Positions 1-9,895 are shown, numbered from the stretch's first letter. The stretch is 45,757 nucleotides of DNA from Candidatus Nitrotoga fabula (GCF_905221025.1 NZ_CAJNBL010000042.1:1-45757); one strand, 5' to 3'. Program-made: numbers and translations. Notes: generated by a model not told the origin, from the letters alone.

Positions 1-47
1 ATCAGCGCCAAAACCGGCAAGACAACACTTCGTAAGTGTATCTGCAT
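1..47 (-). CDS. Possible 5' end of a secreted protein (partial)
   Basis: An open frame starts with ATG at position 47 on the minus strand and runs off the window start. The 15 visible residues begin MQIHLRSVVLPVLAL, a short basic start followed by a hydrophobic stretch, as in a signal peptide. A GGAG lies about 15 bases upstream, which is rather far. The fragment is too short to assign a family, and it could be a chance frame. Confidence 0.25.
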   Translation of the reverse strand, partial: MQIHLRSVVLPVLAL

Positions 48-129
48 ATACATATAAAGATAGCTCCGTTAATAAAATCTACAAAATAAAGGTTCGAGAT
101 AAGATATATAAAATTTAATCACTAAAAAT

Positions 130-465
130 TCAGAATAATTTTTGGTGCATCAATGGATCACACTGCTTTTCCGTGGCAATTGAGTCTGTAACAACTTCCT
201 CCGGTTCCACCACATGATGCCACCCTTGAACAGCAGAATGAGCGGAATCATGCCAATGATCAATTGAATGATACGGGTTGGTGTTCCGCCGATCACGCCG
301 ATATGAATTGGATAAAATGTATTCAGTATTCGTGTCCCGACAGGAGATGTTGACATATTTTCCTCCAGCCTGCTTGGCCAGACCTGGAACCGCATAAAGA
401 GCTGCATTGGAAGAAAATACCAGCTTGATGGCAGTATCAACTGCCCACTGAAAATTGGCGCGCAT
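130..465 (-). pseudogene. Frame-disrupted remnant of a PepSY-associated membrane protein
   Basis: Two minus-strand frames overlap here. One starts at 465 behind a strong AGGAGGT ribosome-binding site. It gives MRANFQWAVDTAIKL and continues as nonsense-like, polar sequence. The other frame (440–150) carries the recognisable part: GTRILN, FYPIHIGVIGGTPTRI, a hydrophobic helix IIQLIIGMIPLILLF, and a WWNRRK end. This is the usual C-terminal pattern of PepSY-domain iron/siderophore reductases (FoxB-like: YPLHTG...GLPGRI...WWxRR). The N-terminal several hundred residues of the family are missing and the start is in another frame, so I read it as a deleted and frameshifted gene. It lies downstream of a TonB siderophore receptor cluster in the same orientation, which fits an original role in ferric-siderophore reduction at the inner membrane. 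A short functional membrane peptide cannot be ruled out. Confidence 0.55.
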
Positions 466-738
466 TGGACCTCCTGTCTATATTCGTTCTGATTGTTTAA
501 GTAGGAATCGGTATCAACACAAAAATGGCAGGTTTTTACAAACCTGCCGCAAAAAAAATCAAGAAAAAATGATTAATTATTATTTTTTATATTTTAAAAC
601 TAATGCGACTGATCATCAATTACTATCAATGAACATGCAGATAAGCAAGCATAAAATGTGACTAATAACAAATTAACATTTGCATAGTAGTGTTTTTGTT
701 ATTCAATGAGTTTAATTCTTTAAAGGCTATATTACTTC
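466..738. other. AT-rich intergenic region
   Basis: These 273 bases between the PepSY remnant and the cytochrome gene are very AT-rich, especially around 555–720. I see no convincing coding frame, tRNA or hairpin with a T-tract. The AGGAGGT ribosome-binding site of the remnant lies at its left edge (about 468–475). Confidence 0.5.
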
Positions 739-1242
739 TTATAGTTTTTTGTATCGCTGATTGGTGAACGGCTGTGTAACTGGTCGTTGGATATAAATAA
801 AATCAAACCCATTTGCTGTATGACAGGTATTGCATGCTTGAGACAATCCATCGAAAGATTTCATGAATAAAACTTTCTGCCTGGCCTGAATCGCCTTTGC
901 AAGTTTCTCGGCTGGCTCGGATGTAATTGGGCCGATCATTTCAGCAAGCGGCCTTCCCTCAAAATCTGGATGATATTTTTTTACATCTTCCAATCCTTCC
1001 AGTATTTCATCCAGTTCGTATTTGGCTAGTTTCCAGTTCCCTCCTGTACCTGCATACCAGAGTTTTGCGTGACGGAGCTGTATTCCAGCCATGATTTCAC
1101 CCATGCCAGGAGAATAATTTTGACTGGCATCAGATAATTCCGGATGGATATCTGCCAGTGCATCACCAGCCGCATTGGCGAGGCAAGAACACGTAATAAA
1201 GAAAAATATACTGAATAAACGATTCATTTTTTTCATCCACAT
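739..1242 (-). CDS. Small periplasmic mono-heme cytochrome c-like protein
   Basis: The 167-residue product begins with a short basic stretch and a hydrophobic signal peptide (LFSIFFFITCSCLANA), so it should be exported to the periplasm. One heme-attachment motif CNTCH lies near residue 140 in the context SQACNTCHTANGFDF. This late position resembles small cytochrome c' or heme-binding proteins more than a classical class I cytochrome c, where CXXCH is near the N-terminus. Three in-frame ATGs (1242, 1236, 1227) are possible starts; AAGAAG sits at good spacing for 1236. It follows the PepSY protein and siderophore receptor on the same strand after a 216-base gap. It may pass electrons in iron or siderophore reduction, but that role is inferred only from context. 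Confidence 0.75.
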   Translation of the reverse strand: MWMKKMNRLFSIFFFITCSCLANAAGDALADIHPELSDASQNYSPGMGEIMAGIQLRHAKLWYAGTGGNWKLAKYELDEILEGLEDVKKYHPDFEGRPLAEMIGPITSEPAEKLAKAIQARQKVLFMKSFDGLSQACNTCHTANGFDFIYIQRPVTQPFTNQRYKKL

Positions 1243-1458
1243 ACTTCTTATTGTCGAACAGCCTATAGCACAATATTCCCTGCCAGAGAAACGCAGACCC
1301 GATACTGCGTATTTTGGACCTTTCCATTTCTCAGAACAACCAAAACCTGCGCCATCCTGACCCTCTACAACTCTAACGCAGCAACCCTGTCTGCAAAATT
1401 TACATCTACAATAAAATTTTCAGCAGTAACCTTCTGCATCATTTCGAATAATTATTAT

Positions 1459-2172
1459 TCATATCAATTCATTAATGGCAAAGCCAACCAGCAAGACAAG
1501 GGACGTTAAACCTATTCCAAATCCAATCATTCGACGGCGATTTAATTGCGTCCATAACACCACGCCGGTTAAGGAAAGCAGAATTATGCTTCCTGCCAGG
1601 GTGTCGGCAAGCAATATCCATGGTATCCCGACTCCATTTCCCTTGTGCAAATTGGTCAGGGCGCCAAATACATTCTGATCGCTGCGCTTGATGTGCACAA
1701 ACCGGTTCCCGAGCCAATACTCTGCCTGGAGACTGACCTGGGGAGAACTAAATGTCACAGACCAGCGTTCCGGCTGCTCTATCGCCTGATCACCCCATTC
1801 CACAGACTTTGCAGGTTCAACACGCTGACGCGTGGCAGGGCGGTCAAGCTTTAGCTCCTGCTGCAGCCAGCCTGCCATAGCTTTTGCGTTCGCCAAAGGG
1901 TGTCTGGGCACTGCAACCTGCAGCATGGTTTCCTGGGCCTTCGCAGCGGGAATTTTCAGTACAGCGCGATGATTCAGCAAGACTCCTGTCACACCGAACA
2001 ACAAACCGATGGCTGCCCCCCAGAGCCCGATCCAGCCATGCATCTTGCGCAACCATTTCAAAAAAACGGCGCGCCGGGAACGCGCTTGATGTTCCAAAGA
2101 TTCGGAAGTGGCATTCCCCAAGCTATTCTCGGGTAAGCCATGGCGTGACGCTTTAACTTGTACGGTATTCAT
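1459..2172 (-). CDS. PepSY-associated transmembrane protein
   Basis: This is a 237-residue inner-membrane protein. A basic N-terminal tail is followed by WLRKMHGWIGLWGAAIGLLF (about 40–60), the first helix typical of PepSY-associated TM proteins. A periplasmic segment of about 110 residues follows, then NLHKGNGVGIPWILLADT and two C-terminal helices (about 185–235). The LHKG motif corresponds to the LHxG signature of this family. Such proteins commonly lie beside TonB-dependent siderophore receptors and are thought to help reductive release of iron. The gene starts 86 bases after the receptor stop on the same strand, so co-transcription is likely. It is shorter than full PepSY reductases (about 400–500 residues) and belongs to the small PepSY_TM_like type. 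The substrate is unknown. Confidence 0.8.
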   Translation of the reverse strand: MNTVQVKASRHGLPENSLGNATSESLEHQARSRRAVFLKWLRKMHGWIGLWGAAIGLLFGVTGVLLNHRAVLKIPAAKAQETMLQVAVPRHPLANAKAMAGWLQQELKLDRPATRQRVEPAKSVEWGDQAIEQPERWSVTFSSPQVSLQAEYWLGNRFVHIKRSDQNVFGALTNLHKGNGVGIPWILLADTLAGSIILLSLTGVVLWTQLNRRRMIGFGIGLTSLVLLVGFAINELI

Positions 2173-2258
2173 CTGATCATGCTCGCATACGGCGGAAAAC
2201 CATCCCCGCCTGTCCGGCGGGGTATTCCTGGATTTCTATTCCTGGGTGGCGGGTAATA

Positions 2259-4739
2259 TTAGAAGTTGGCGACCAGTGACAGTCTGGCTGCAATGGGGGA
2301 ACCCGGAGAAAGATTATTATTGTTGTGCGCAGAAGCCCAATATACCTTGTCAAACAAATTCTCAATATTCAGCTGCGCACGCCAGGTCTTATCGATTCTG
2401 GCATATACCGCCGCATCTACCCGGGTAAAACCCGGCAGGTAAATAGTATTATCCGTAGAAGCATACATTTTGCTGCGGCTGACTACACCCAGGCCCACTC
2501 CCCACATCGAATTGAAGTCATAGCGATTCCAGAGTGAGAAGGTGTTTTTGGGAAGCTCTGCCAGAACAGAGCCGGCTTTGATGGTGGCTGACTGTGTATT
2601 GGTGATCTCTCCATCTTGATAGGTATATCCTCCCATCATGCTCCAGGCAGAAGTAATCCTGCCTGCCAGGCCCAATTCGAATCCCTTATTCCGTTGGCCA
2701 TCAGCCAATATGGATCTGGCCGTATTATTCGGATCTGGAACAATCACATTCGTCCGATCCAGCTGGAACAGGGCAGTGGTCAAAGCCAGATCGGGACGGA
2801 TATCCCATTTGGTCCCGATTTCCAGATTCTTGAATTTTTCGGGTTCCAGCGCCGCATTCGTTACGGAAAGGGAAGTAAGCTGTTCCCCCGCTCTTGGAAC
2901 ATAGGCCAGGCTGTAGTTTCCATAAACAGAAACATTGGTAGCGGGTTTGTAAATCAGTCCGGCTCTTGGAGACCAGAAATTATCCCGGGAATTCAAGGTT
3001 TGATTGGCAGCCGGGTTTTTATTGACAAAATCAACGTCAACCAAGTCATAACGCAACCCAAGAATGGCCTGCCATTTTGGCATCAAGGTAATCTGGTCTT
3101 GTATATATACTCCTGCATTTTTTGTAATACTGTTATTGTCACCGTCGGTTGCAGACAGCTTGTAAGTAAGCGGGGTGCTGGTAAGGGGGTTGGAAATGGG
3201 GACATTGACTGTTGCTGCGGTACCGTTGAAATAACCGGTATTACGCCTGCTGTCGGAATCCTGATGGGACAATTCGAGACCTGCCAGCATGTCGTGCTTG
3301 ACGGTTCCTGTATTCAGGGAAAACAGCACATCGGTCTGATTGATGAAAGTATCACGATGACTTGTATTGTTGTATGCGCTGATCGCCACTTCAGCGGTAG
3401 CAGGATTTACAGCCGCGCCGGGATATACATTCTCATAAAATTTATCCTGGCTGGCATAACGGGTTCGGTTGCGAAGCAACACCTGGTTATCAAATTTATG
3501 CTCGACCAATGCATTGGCGGCTTTCAGCTCAGTGTCGGAATTGCTGCGGGCAGGATCACCAAAAAATGTACGAACATCCACATCGATAGGACGCCGGGTG
3601 CTCGCAAGGGACGGAACCCCCCGGTCGGCCGTGCGCTCATCCTTGAAGTACTCGGCATTCAATACCACTTTGGTCTGGGCACCTGGAGCAAGGGTAACGG
3701 TCGGATTAATACCGTAGCGCTTTAAATCCACACCATTCCGGAAGCTGCCCGAATCCTCATACATGGCATTCAGCCGGACCGCGGAAGTGTCATTTATCCC
3801 CTGGCCGACATCCAGAGCCACGCGTTTTGCATCCCATGAACCAACCTGCGCTGTGATTTCACGGACTCGATTCCAGTCCGCCTCTTTCTGAACACGGTTG
3901 ATTACCCCACCGGAACCACCCCGGCCGAAAATCATGCCATTGGGTCCTTTCAGAACTTCCACCCTTTCTATATTGTAAATATCTCGAAAATACTGCACAT
4001 CATCCCGTATGCCATCTACAAAGAAGTCCGCGGTGGAGCGATTGCCGCGAAAAACCAGGGCATCCCGGTTTCCTTCCCCCTGTGAAATTCCAACCCCGGG
4101 AACATAACGTACCGCATCACTCATGCTCAGAACGTTCTGGTCCTTGATCGCCTCCTGCGTGACCACGGAAACGGATTGCGGGACATTGATCAATGGGGTA
4201 TTGGTTTTGGTTGCCGTGGTGATTTTGGGGACGGTATAACCTGTGCTGCTGTTTGCCAGCACGGTAACCGTTGGAAGAATACCATCCTTTTCCACCTGCA
4301 CTGTTTCCCCAGGCGCCATAGCCAGCCGCTGGATCGCATATTGATTACCTTGGGATACCGCCTGCATGCCGCTGCCTGCCAGCAAATGATCCAATGCGTC
4401 CGGAACGGTATACTTGCCTTCCAGTCCCTGCGTCGTTATTTCTCCGATTTCTGCAGAATCAGTAGATATCGGTGTTCCCGACTCCCTTGACAGATGATTC
4501 AGTGCAGCCGCCAACGAGCCCGCAGGAATGCTGTATGAATGCGCAGCGGTGCTGGCGGAAATATCCGTGCCGACTACTGCCACATTGGCAAAAGAACTGC
4601 TGCTCAGCCCAAAATAGAATAATGCACTGCTGATTGCAATGAAAAGAGTCGCTGGCTGATGGCAGCTTGTCCACGGTCGATTTTCTGCATGTTTGCGTTC
4701 CGAGACAGATGTACGATTTGTATCAAAAATTTTTATCAT
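2259..4739 (-). CDS. TonB-dependent siderophore receptor with STN domain (Fiu-like)
   Basis: This is an 826-residue outer-membrane receptor. An extended N-terminus precedes a hydrophobic signal segment (about 30–50). A secretin/TonB N-terminal (STN) domain follows at about 65–140 (YSIPAGSLAAALNHLSRESG), typical of receptors that signal through FecR-like anti-sigma factors. A likely TonB box, PTVTVLA, lies near 155. The plug domain (about 175–290) contains VPQSVSVVTQEAI, DGIRDD and ERVEVLKGPNGMIFGRGGSGG. The beta-barrel ends in F. The C-terminal motifs (RVDAAVYARID, NIENLFDKVYWASA) resemble the Fiu catecholate-receptor branch. The start is supported by AGGGGG about 5 bases upstream. No fecI/fecR pair is visible next to it, so any signalling partner is elsewhere or lost. 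Downstream PepSY and cytochrome genes point to iron uptake. The exact ligand is uncertain. Confidence 0.92.
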   Translation of the reverse strand: MIKIFDTNRTSVSERKHAENRPWTSCHQPATLFIAISSALFYFGLSSSSFANVAVVGTDISASTAAHSYSIPAGSLAAALNHLSRESGTPISTDSAEIGEITTQGLEGKYTVPDALDHLLAGSGMQAVSQGNQYAIQRLAMAPGETVQVEKDGILPTVTVLANSSTGYTVPKITTATKTNTPLINVPQSVSVVTQEAIKDQNVLSMSDAVRYVPGVGISQGEGNRDALVFRGNRSTADFFVDGIRDDVQYFRDIYNIERVEVLKGPNGMIFGRGGSGGVINRVQKEADWNRVREITAQVGSWDAKRVALDVGQGINDTSAVRLNAMYEDSGSFRNGVDLKRYGINPTVTLAPGAQTKVVLNAEYFKDERTADRGVPSLASTRRPIDVDVRTFFGDPARSNSDTELKAANALVEHKFDNQVLLRNRTRYASQDKFYENVYPGAAVNPATAEVAISAYNNTSHRDTFINQTDVLFSLNTGTVKHDMLAGLELSHQDSDSRRNTGYFNGTAATVNVPISNPLTSTPLTYKLSATDGDNNSITKNAGVYIQDQITLMPKWQAILGLRYDLVDVDFVNKNPAANQTLNSRDNFWSPRAGLIYKPATNVSVYGNYSLAYVPRAGEQLTSLSVTNAALEPEKFKNLEIGTKWDIRPDLALTTALFQLDRTNVIVPDPNNTARSILADGQRNKGFELGLAGRITSAWSMMGGYTYQDGEITNTQSATIKAGSVLAELPKNTFSLWNRYDFNSMWGVGLGVVSRSKMYASTDNTIYLPGFTRVDAAVYARIDKTWRAQLNIENLFDKVYWASAHNNNNLSPGSPIAARLSLVANF

Positions 4740-5266
4740 TTTTCCCCCTACTTTTAAATATAAAAAATATTTTTACCTACTGCACATGTAAAACCAGATT
4801 GCCCGAAAAACTTATACATTCTGTATGCGGGTTTGCGCTTGAATTCCAGAAAGCTACAGGACAACATCAAAACCATCTCATTCCTTAACAACGAATAGTA
4901 GAAGTAATCTTTGCAACAATTGTTATGATAACCAAAGCAATAATGACTCGCAATAACTTTAATGTTTTTATATTGCCAAGTAAGCAATTGACCGCTTTGG
5001 GATGTCTTTGCGTAATCAGTCAAGTTGCAATGGGAATCAGGGAGGAAAATTGTCCCTCTACTACAAGAATCCTGAAGCAAGGTTCAACACCCAGCTTCGG
5101 AAACATTACCCCCTGCCTCTAACTACAAGTCTATTGAAAGTTGAACAATATTTGGATTTAAACTACAAAGACAGGAGAAAACTAAAAAGTTTTGCTAACC
5201 ATAGGAAAAAATAGAAAATGCAAAAAAGTGCATTTCTTGAATAGATGTGCTGCCAAAAACCCGGGA
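4740..5266. other. Intergenic region upstream of the siderophore receptor
   Basis: This 527-base AT-rich gap must hold the promoter of the receptor gene, which reads leftward from 4739, and the 3' flank of der. I see no coding frame with a plausible product. A short perfect palindrome GTTAT-G-ATAAC lies near 4923–4933 but does not match the usual Fur orientation (ATAAT-n-ATTAT). The GC-rich bases next to the der stop (about 5255–5268) could form a weak hairpin but have no clear T-run. Confidence 0.4.
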
Positions 5267-6667
5267 TCACCGGCCGTACAGCCTGCGTCCACGAATACGC
5301 GCACGATGCGCTTTTCGTTCCTCACTCTCGGTCAAGGGTCTTGGGGCCTTGTTGGCAAATGGATTCTTCCCCGCCTTGAATTCGAGTCTGAGCGGCGTTC
5401 CCTGCAGCTTGAATGCCGTGCAGAAAGTACGCTCAAGATAACGCCGATAGCTGTCAGGAATATTGTCCAGCGCGCTACCATGTATGACGATTAAAGGCGG
5501 GTTACTGCCTCCCTGATGGGCATAGCGCATTTTGGGGCGAAATTGACCACGCGGAGGCTGCTGCTTTTCGACAGCTGCAATCAGCACCCGCGTAAGCTGC
5601 GGAGTGGGCAATTTGGCCATCGCAGCGGCATATGCTTCATTTACCGACTTAAGTATGGCAGACACGCCGCTACCCAGAAGAGCTGAGATGAAATGCAATT
5701 TGGCAAAGCTGAGGAAATGCAGTTTACGGTCAATACCCCGTTTGGTCATCTCGCGCTGATATTCATCCAGCCCATCCCACTTGTTCACCGCCAGTACCAA
5801 GGCACGCCCGGCCTGCAACACAAAATCCGCGATATGTGCATCCTGTTCAGTGATATTCTGCTGCGCATCAACCACGAGAACTACCACGTTTGCGTCTTCT
5901 ACCGCCTGCAGTGTTTTTATTACAGAAAATTTTTCAACTGCCTCATCGACTTTGCCCCGACGACGCATGCCGGCAGTATCAATGATGGTATATTGCCTGC
6001 CATCGCGTTCAAAATCGATATAAATGCTGTCCCGTGTCGTGCCGGGCTGGTCAAAGGCAATCACCCGTTCCTCGCCCAGAATCGAATTCACCAAGGTCGA
6101 TTTTCCAACATTTGGCCGGCCTACAATTGCAATTTTTGGGTGATCGACATGAATTTCTTCACTTTCAGAATGGACCGGTAATTCATCCAGTGCAAGCGAC
6201 ACCATTTCGCTGACATTGTCCCCATGCGCCGAGGAGATCGGCAACGGCTCGCCCAAACCCAATTCAAAAAATTCGCTAACCACTGCACTACGCCTCATAC
6301 CCTCGGTCTTGTTTACGAGGAGCAACATGGGGCGTCCGGTTTTGCGCAATTGCTCTGCAATTATTTTATCCTGTGGAGTCAGTCCCTGGCGTCCATCTAC
6401 CAGAAACAACACCAGATCGGCTTCATCCACTGCCTGTCTTGTCTGCCGGGCCATTTCATACAGAATCCCTTCTCTGGCAACTGGCTCCAGGCCTCCGGTA
6501 TCCACTACCAGGAAAGGACGCTCGCCAATACGTCCACGGCCATAGTGGCGATCACGGGTTAAACCCGGTAAATCCGCCACCAACGCATCACGGCTCCGCG
6601 TAAGGCGATTGAACAAGGTGGATTTTCCCACGTTCGGACGGCCAACTAAAACTAATGTGGGTAACAT
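5267..6667 (-). CDS. der: Ribosome-assembly GTPase Der (EngA)
   Basis: At 466 residues this is a standard Der length. Two tandem GTPase domains are clear. The first P-loop GRPNVGKST is at about residue 9, with DTGG and NKTEG; the second GRPNVGKST is at about 183, with [10 protein letters not shown] and NKWD. A C-terminal KH-like domain follows (about 350–440, [11 protein letters not shown]...NPPLIVIHG), ending in the basic tail RRLYGR. The first domain has NKTEG where many homologues have NKxDG; a Glu here is a conservative change. Der binds the 50S ribosomal subunit and is essential for its maturation. The gene is the last of the block that starts with ndk and lies 25 bases after bamB, so it is probably co-transcribed with bamB and yfgM. 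Confidence 0.97.
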   Translation of the reverse strand: MLPTLVLVGRPNVGKSTLFNRLTRSRDALVADLPGLTRDRHYGRGRIGERPFLVVDTGGLEPVAREGILYEMARQTRQAVDEADLVLFLVDGRQGLTPQDKIIAEQLRKTGRPMLLLVNKTEGMRRSAVVSEFFELGLGEPLPISSAHGDNVSEMVSLALDELPVHSESEEIHVDHPKIAIVGRPNVGKSTLVNSILGEERVIAFDQPGTTRDSIYIDFERDGRQYTIIDTAGMRRRGKVDEAVEKFSVIKTLQAVEDANVVVLVVDAQQNITEQDAHIADFVLQAGRALVLAVNKWDGLDEYQREMTKRGIDRKLHFLSFAKLHFISALLGSGVSAILKSVNEAYAAAMAKLPTPQLTRVLIAAVEKQQPPRGQFRPKMRYAHQGGSNPPLIVIHGSALDNIPDSYRRYLERTFCTAFKLQGTPLRLEFKAGKNPFANKAPRPLTESEERKAHRARIRGRRLYGR

Positions 6668-6692
6668 TTCAGACTTTCAGGTATGGGCAATA

Positions 6693-7835
6693 CTAATGGA
6701 GCGCAACCGAATACAGGTATCCTTCGCGAGTTTGCACCAGCAGGCCTCCATCCAGCTCAACCGGTATAGCGGAAATCGGACTGAAATCCGTCTTGAATCT
6801 CCCTGCCAGACTACCATCTTCACGGTTGAGGGCATGCAAATATCCCTGATAATCCGCTATTACCAGATAATCTCCAAATGCAAATAGCGCCGAGGTGGGA
6901 CGCATGAATAACTGATCATTCTTCCAAACTGAACTTCCGCTATTTTTATCCAGCGCCAGCACTGCACCTGTTTCACTCGTGATATAGAGCATGTTCTGAA
7001 GCAGGGTCATTCCCTTGTCACTGGAAATGTCACGGCTCCATAGCAAACTTCCCTGCGCAAGGCTATAGCAAGCTACCCGTCCCTGGTACGCAATGGCACA
7101 TACCTGCTCTTCATCCAAGACCGGCAGGCTAGTAATATCCCGGATACGTTCCAGTTCCGTATTACCACGCGATTCAGAAACAACCGTTTCCCAGATTACC
7201 AGGCCTGATCCCAGACTGATTGCAGCCAGTTTACCTCCGGCAAAACCTGCAAAAACAGTCCCCCTTTCGATTGCTACCCCACCATGATTACGCACGATCA
7301 GCGCCGGAGTAACATGCTCGTACAGCCACAGGCGCTTGCCATCGGTAGAGTCGATTCCTGAAATACGCCCATCCGCAGTCCGCACCACTACGATGCCATC
7401 AGCAACATCTGCCACGTGCAGCACTTCACTGGACGCTTTTGTTTTCCATAACGGTTTTCCATCCACGGAAAAGGCGGCCAATTGACCTTTCGTACCGCCT
7501 ACCAGAATCAGCCCCTCACCCACTCCTACACCGGCTGAAACCGTAAAGCCAGTATTGATGCGCCACACCTGTTTGCCTGATGCAGGATCCAAACGGAATA
7601 GTTCGCCCTTGGCATTTACCGCATATACAGCATCATGCAATATTGCAGGCTGGAAAATATAATCGCCACCACTGCCGATTTTGGTACGCCAGCGCAATTT
7701 AAAAGCGGCAGTCTGCTTGAATTCAATCAACTTGGCCGGTTCCCTCGGCTTCTTTTCGCTACCGAACCAACCCGACACCGTGGAACAGCCTGCCAGCATC
7801 ATTATTAGCAGCGCTGCCGCAATGGGGTGAATCAT
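6693..7835 (-). CDS. bamB: Outer-membrane protein assembly lipoprotein BamB
   Basis: The 380-residue lipoprotein has the signal MIHPIAAALLIMMLAGC, with a lipobox LAGC at Cys16. The rest is an eight-bladed beta-propeller built of PQQ/WD-like repeats. Recurrent blade motifs are visible, for example LDPASGKQVWR, IDSTDGKRLW, LDKNSGSSVWK and LNREDGSLAGR. BamB is an accessory lipoprotein of the BAM complex and binds BamA at the periplasmic face of the outer membrane. Its start overlaps the yfgM stop by 4 bases, indicating translational coupling. The neighbours yfgM (a periplasmic chaperone-linked protein) and der form the conserved hisS–yfgM–bamB–der order. Confidence 0.95.
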   Translation of the reverse strand: MIHPIAAALLIMMLAGCSTVSGWFGSEKKPREPAKLIEFKQTAAFKLRWRTKIGSGGDYIFQPAILHDAVYAVNAKGELFRLDPASGKQVWRINTGFTVSAGVGVGEGLILVGGTKGQLAAFSVDGKPLWKTKASSEVLHVADVADGIVVVRTADGRISGIDSTDGKRLWLYEHVTPALIVRNHGGVAIERGTVFAGFAGGKLAAISLGSGLVIWETVVSESRGNTELERIRDITSLPVLDEEQVCAIAYQGRVACYSLAQGSLLWSRDISSDKGMTLLQNMLYITSETGAVLALDKNSGSSVWKNDQLFMRPTSALFAFGDYLVIADYQGYLHALNREDGSLAGRFKTDFSPISAIPVELDGGLLVQTREGYLYSVALH

Positions 7836-8470
7836 TTAGCGTCTCCGAGCGCATCCAGCTTCATTTTCACCAGATTGCGATACTTGCTCTCAGCATCCAT
7901 CTTGTTCAATGCTAACTGGTAAGCCGCCCGTGCTTCAGCAATATGACCCTGCGCATTCAGCACATCCCCCTTGAGATCAGCGTACAGCCCGGTAAAGGAT
8001 TCAGGATGCTTTTCTTCCAGTAACTTAAGCGCCTCCGAGTATTTTTTTTCATCCAGCAGCATGCTGACCATCTTTAAACGCGCAACATTCTGGAGCCCCC
8101 CTTCTTCTGCATGCTGGATTACCCATTCCAGTTGCGATTTCGCACGCGTCGCATCATTATTGTCAATGTTTACCTGTGCCATTATCAACGCAGCCCGCGG
8201 GGCATATGCAGTCGATCCGAATTTATCAATCACTGCCTGCCCGGCGTCATTGATACGCTTCGGGTCATTGCTGACAAGCTGTTTTTCCAGCTCTCCATAT
8301 AAAATGCTGGCCTCTGTAAGCTGATTGGTTTTGTAATACTTCCAGCCCTGCGTCGCTGCGAAACCAATTGCGAACACCGCCAGCACGATCAGCAGCCATT
8401 TACCATTGGACTTCCACCACGCCTTGAACGCTTCTACCTGCTCCTGCTCCTGCACATCCAGAACCGCCAT
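7832..8470 (-). CDS. yfgM: YfgM family inner-membrane TPR protein
   Basis: This 212-residue protein has a short cytosolic N-terminus (EQEQVEAFKAWWKSNGKWL), one membrane helix (about 25–42) and a periplasmic domain of tetratricopeptide-type helices (about 55–210). In E. coli YfgM is anchored at the Sec translocon, associates with PpiD, and is linked to periplasmic chaperone traffic. It lies 5 bases downstream of hisS and overlaps bamB by 4 bases, the same arrangement as in many proteobacteria. The sequence supports the family by length, topology and context; function is taken from the family. Confidence 0.93.
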   Translation of the reverse strand: MAVLDVQEQEQVEAFKAWWKSNGKWLLIVLAVFAIGFAATQGWKYYKTNQLTEASILYGELEKQLVSNDPKRINDAGQAVIDKFGSTAYAPRAALIMAQVNIDNNDATRAKSQLEWVIQHAEEGGLQNVARLKMVSMLLDEKKYSEALKLLEEKHPESFTGLYADLKGDVLNAQGHIAEARAAYQLALNKMDAESKYRNLVKMKLDALGDAK

Positions 8471-8475
8471 CTTGT

Positions 8476-9753
8476 TTATCCTTGTTTAATTAACTCATTT
8501 ATTTTTACAGGAAGTGCATCGAATTCCACCTGTATTTGCTCCCCCCCACGGAGTGGTTTGAGAGTAGCCAGCCCTGACCTCACCTCATTATCGCCAAGAA
8601 TAACAGCAAATCTGGCACAGCTGGCATCTGCCTTCTTCATCTGGGATTTGAAGCTGCCACCGCTGCAATGGAGCAAAACGCGCAGACCGAAATCTCTCAG
8701 ATTTTCCGCCACGAGACTCGACATGTCGTATGCCATTTCTCCCTGATGAATCACGTATACATCCAGCGGTGCCGGCGGCAAGGTCATACCATCTTCCTGC
8801 AACAAGGCCAGTATCCGTTCTATGCCCATGGCAAAACCAGCAGCTGCCGCAGATTTCCCACCTATCTGTTCAATAAGTCCGTCAAACCGTCCACCTGCAC
8901 AGACTGTAGCCTGAGCGCCAAGACGCGTGGCGACCCATTCAAACACCGTGCGGTTATAATAATCCAAGCCGCGAACCAGGCGCGGATTGATCTCATATGC
9001 AATTTCATGACGATGCAGGATTTTCTGCAACTCTTCAAAGTGTCTGAGCGCGTCGTCATCCAGCTCATCCATTAACTTGGGTGCAGCCAGAATCAGTTCC
9101 TGCATGGCCGGATTCTTGCTGTCCAGAATACGCAACGGGTTACTGTGCAGACGGCGGGTTGCATCGGCATCCAGCAAGCCGCAGTGCTGCTCGAAATAAG
9201 AGATCAGTTTGACACGGTGTCGCTGCCTCGCTTCAATGTCGCCCAACGTATTGAGCTGGAGAGTGATATCCCGCAATCCCAGCTTACGCCAGAGACGTGC
9301 GCACATCAGAATCTGCTCTGCGTCAATATCGGGGCCAGAAAAACCTAAAGCCTCCACACCAACCTGATGAAACTGCCGGTAACGCCCCTTCTGCGGACGT
9401 TCATGACGGAACATCGCGCCACTGTAATATAAACGCTGCGGAGCATTGTACAGCAGACTGTGTTGCAGCGAGGCGCGCACGCAGGAAGCGGTCCCTTCCG
9501 GACGCAGAGTCAGATGGTCACCATTGAGACTATCCTCAAAACTGTACATTTCTTTCTCTACGATATCAGTCACTTCGCCGATCGCGCGTTTAAAAAGTGC
9601 GGTAGGTTCCAGCAAGGGCATGCGAATATTGCGATAACCATAACTTTCCACCCAGTCACGAACGGTATCCTCAAACCATAGCCAAAGTCCTGCCTCATCT
9701 GGCAGGATGTCATTCATGCCGCGAACAGCCTGTAACAAAAGGGGGTTACTCAT
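8476..9753 (-). CDS. hisS: Histidyl-tRNA synthetase
   Basis: The 425-residue class II aminoacyl-tRNA synthetase charges tRNA-His. The N-terminus [13 protein letters not shown] is the standard HisS opening. Motif 2 region [16 protein letters not shown], the HisA motif [13 protein letters not shown] and the motif 3 region [13 protein letters not shown] are all present, followed by the anticodon-binding domain (about 325–425). I chose the ATG at 9753, giving [12 protein letters not shown]. An in-frame start 45 bases upstream would add 15 residues that do not look like HisS, and an AAGG lies upstream of the chosen ATG. The gene follows ispG after a 142-base gap in which I see no other feature. 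Confidence 0.96.
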   Translation of the reverse strand: MSNPLLLQAVRGMNDILPDEAGLWLWFEDTVRDWVESYGYRNIRMPLLEPTALFKRAIGEVTDIVEKEMYSFEDSLNGDHLTLRPEGTASCVRASLQHSLLYNAPQRLYYSGAMFRHERPQKGRYRQFHQVGVEALGFSGPDIDAEQILMCARLWRKLGLRDITLQLNTLGDIEARQRHRVKLISYFEQHCGLLDADATRRLHSNPLRILDSKNPAMQELILAAPKLMDELDDDALRHFEELQKILHRHEIAYEINPRLVRGLDYYNRTVFEWVATRLGAQATVCAGGRFDGLIEQIGGKSAAAAGFAMGIERILALLQEDGMTLPPAPLDVYVIHQGEMAYDMSSLVAENLRDFGLRVLLHCSGGSFKSQMKKADASCARFAVILGDNEVRSGLATLKPLRGGEQIQVEFDALPVKINELIKQG

Positions 9754-9895
9754 AGAACCAATAACCTTGTGATTTGCTTCATAAAAAATACTGAACAAAG
9801 CTTCCGCGGTTCAATACACGGCGCATAAATTTTCCCTGCCACATGCGCATCCGATATGAACAGCCTTCTACAATCAATCGACATTTAATATCTAT

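Noticed and set aside
2616-3725. 369-codon plus-strand open frame
   Set aside because: It lies entirely antisense to the siderophore receptor, which has clear domains over the whole length; the frame has no recognisable product.
4923-4933. GTTATGATAAC palindrome as a Fur box
   Set aside because: The arms are in the opposite sense to the Fur consensus core and the site is nearly 190 bases from the receptor start; I cannot support a Fur call.
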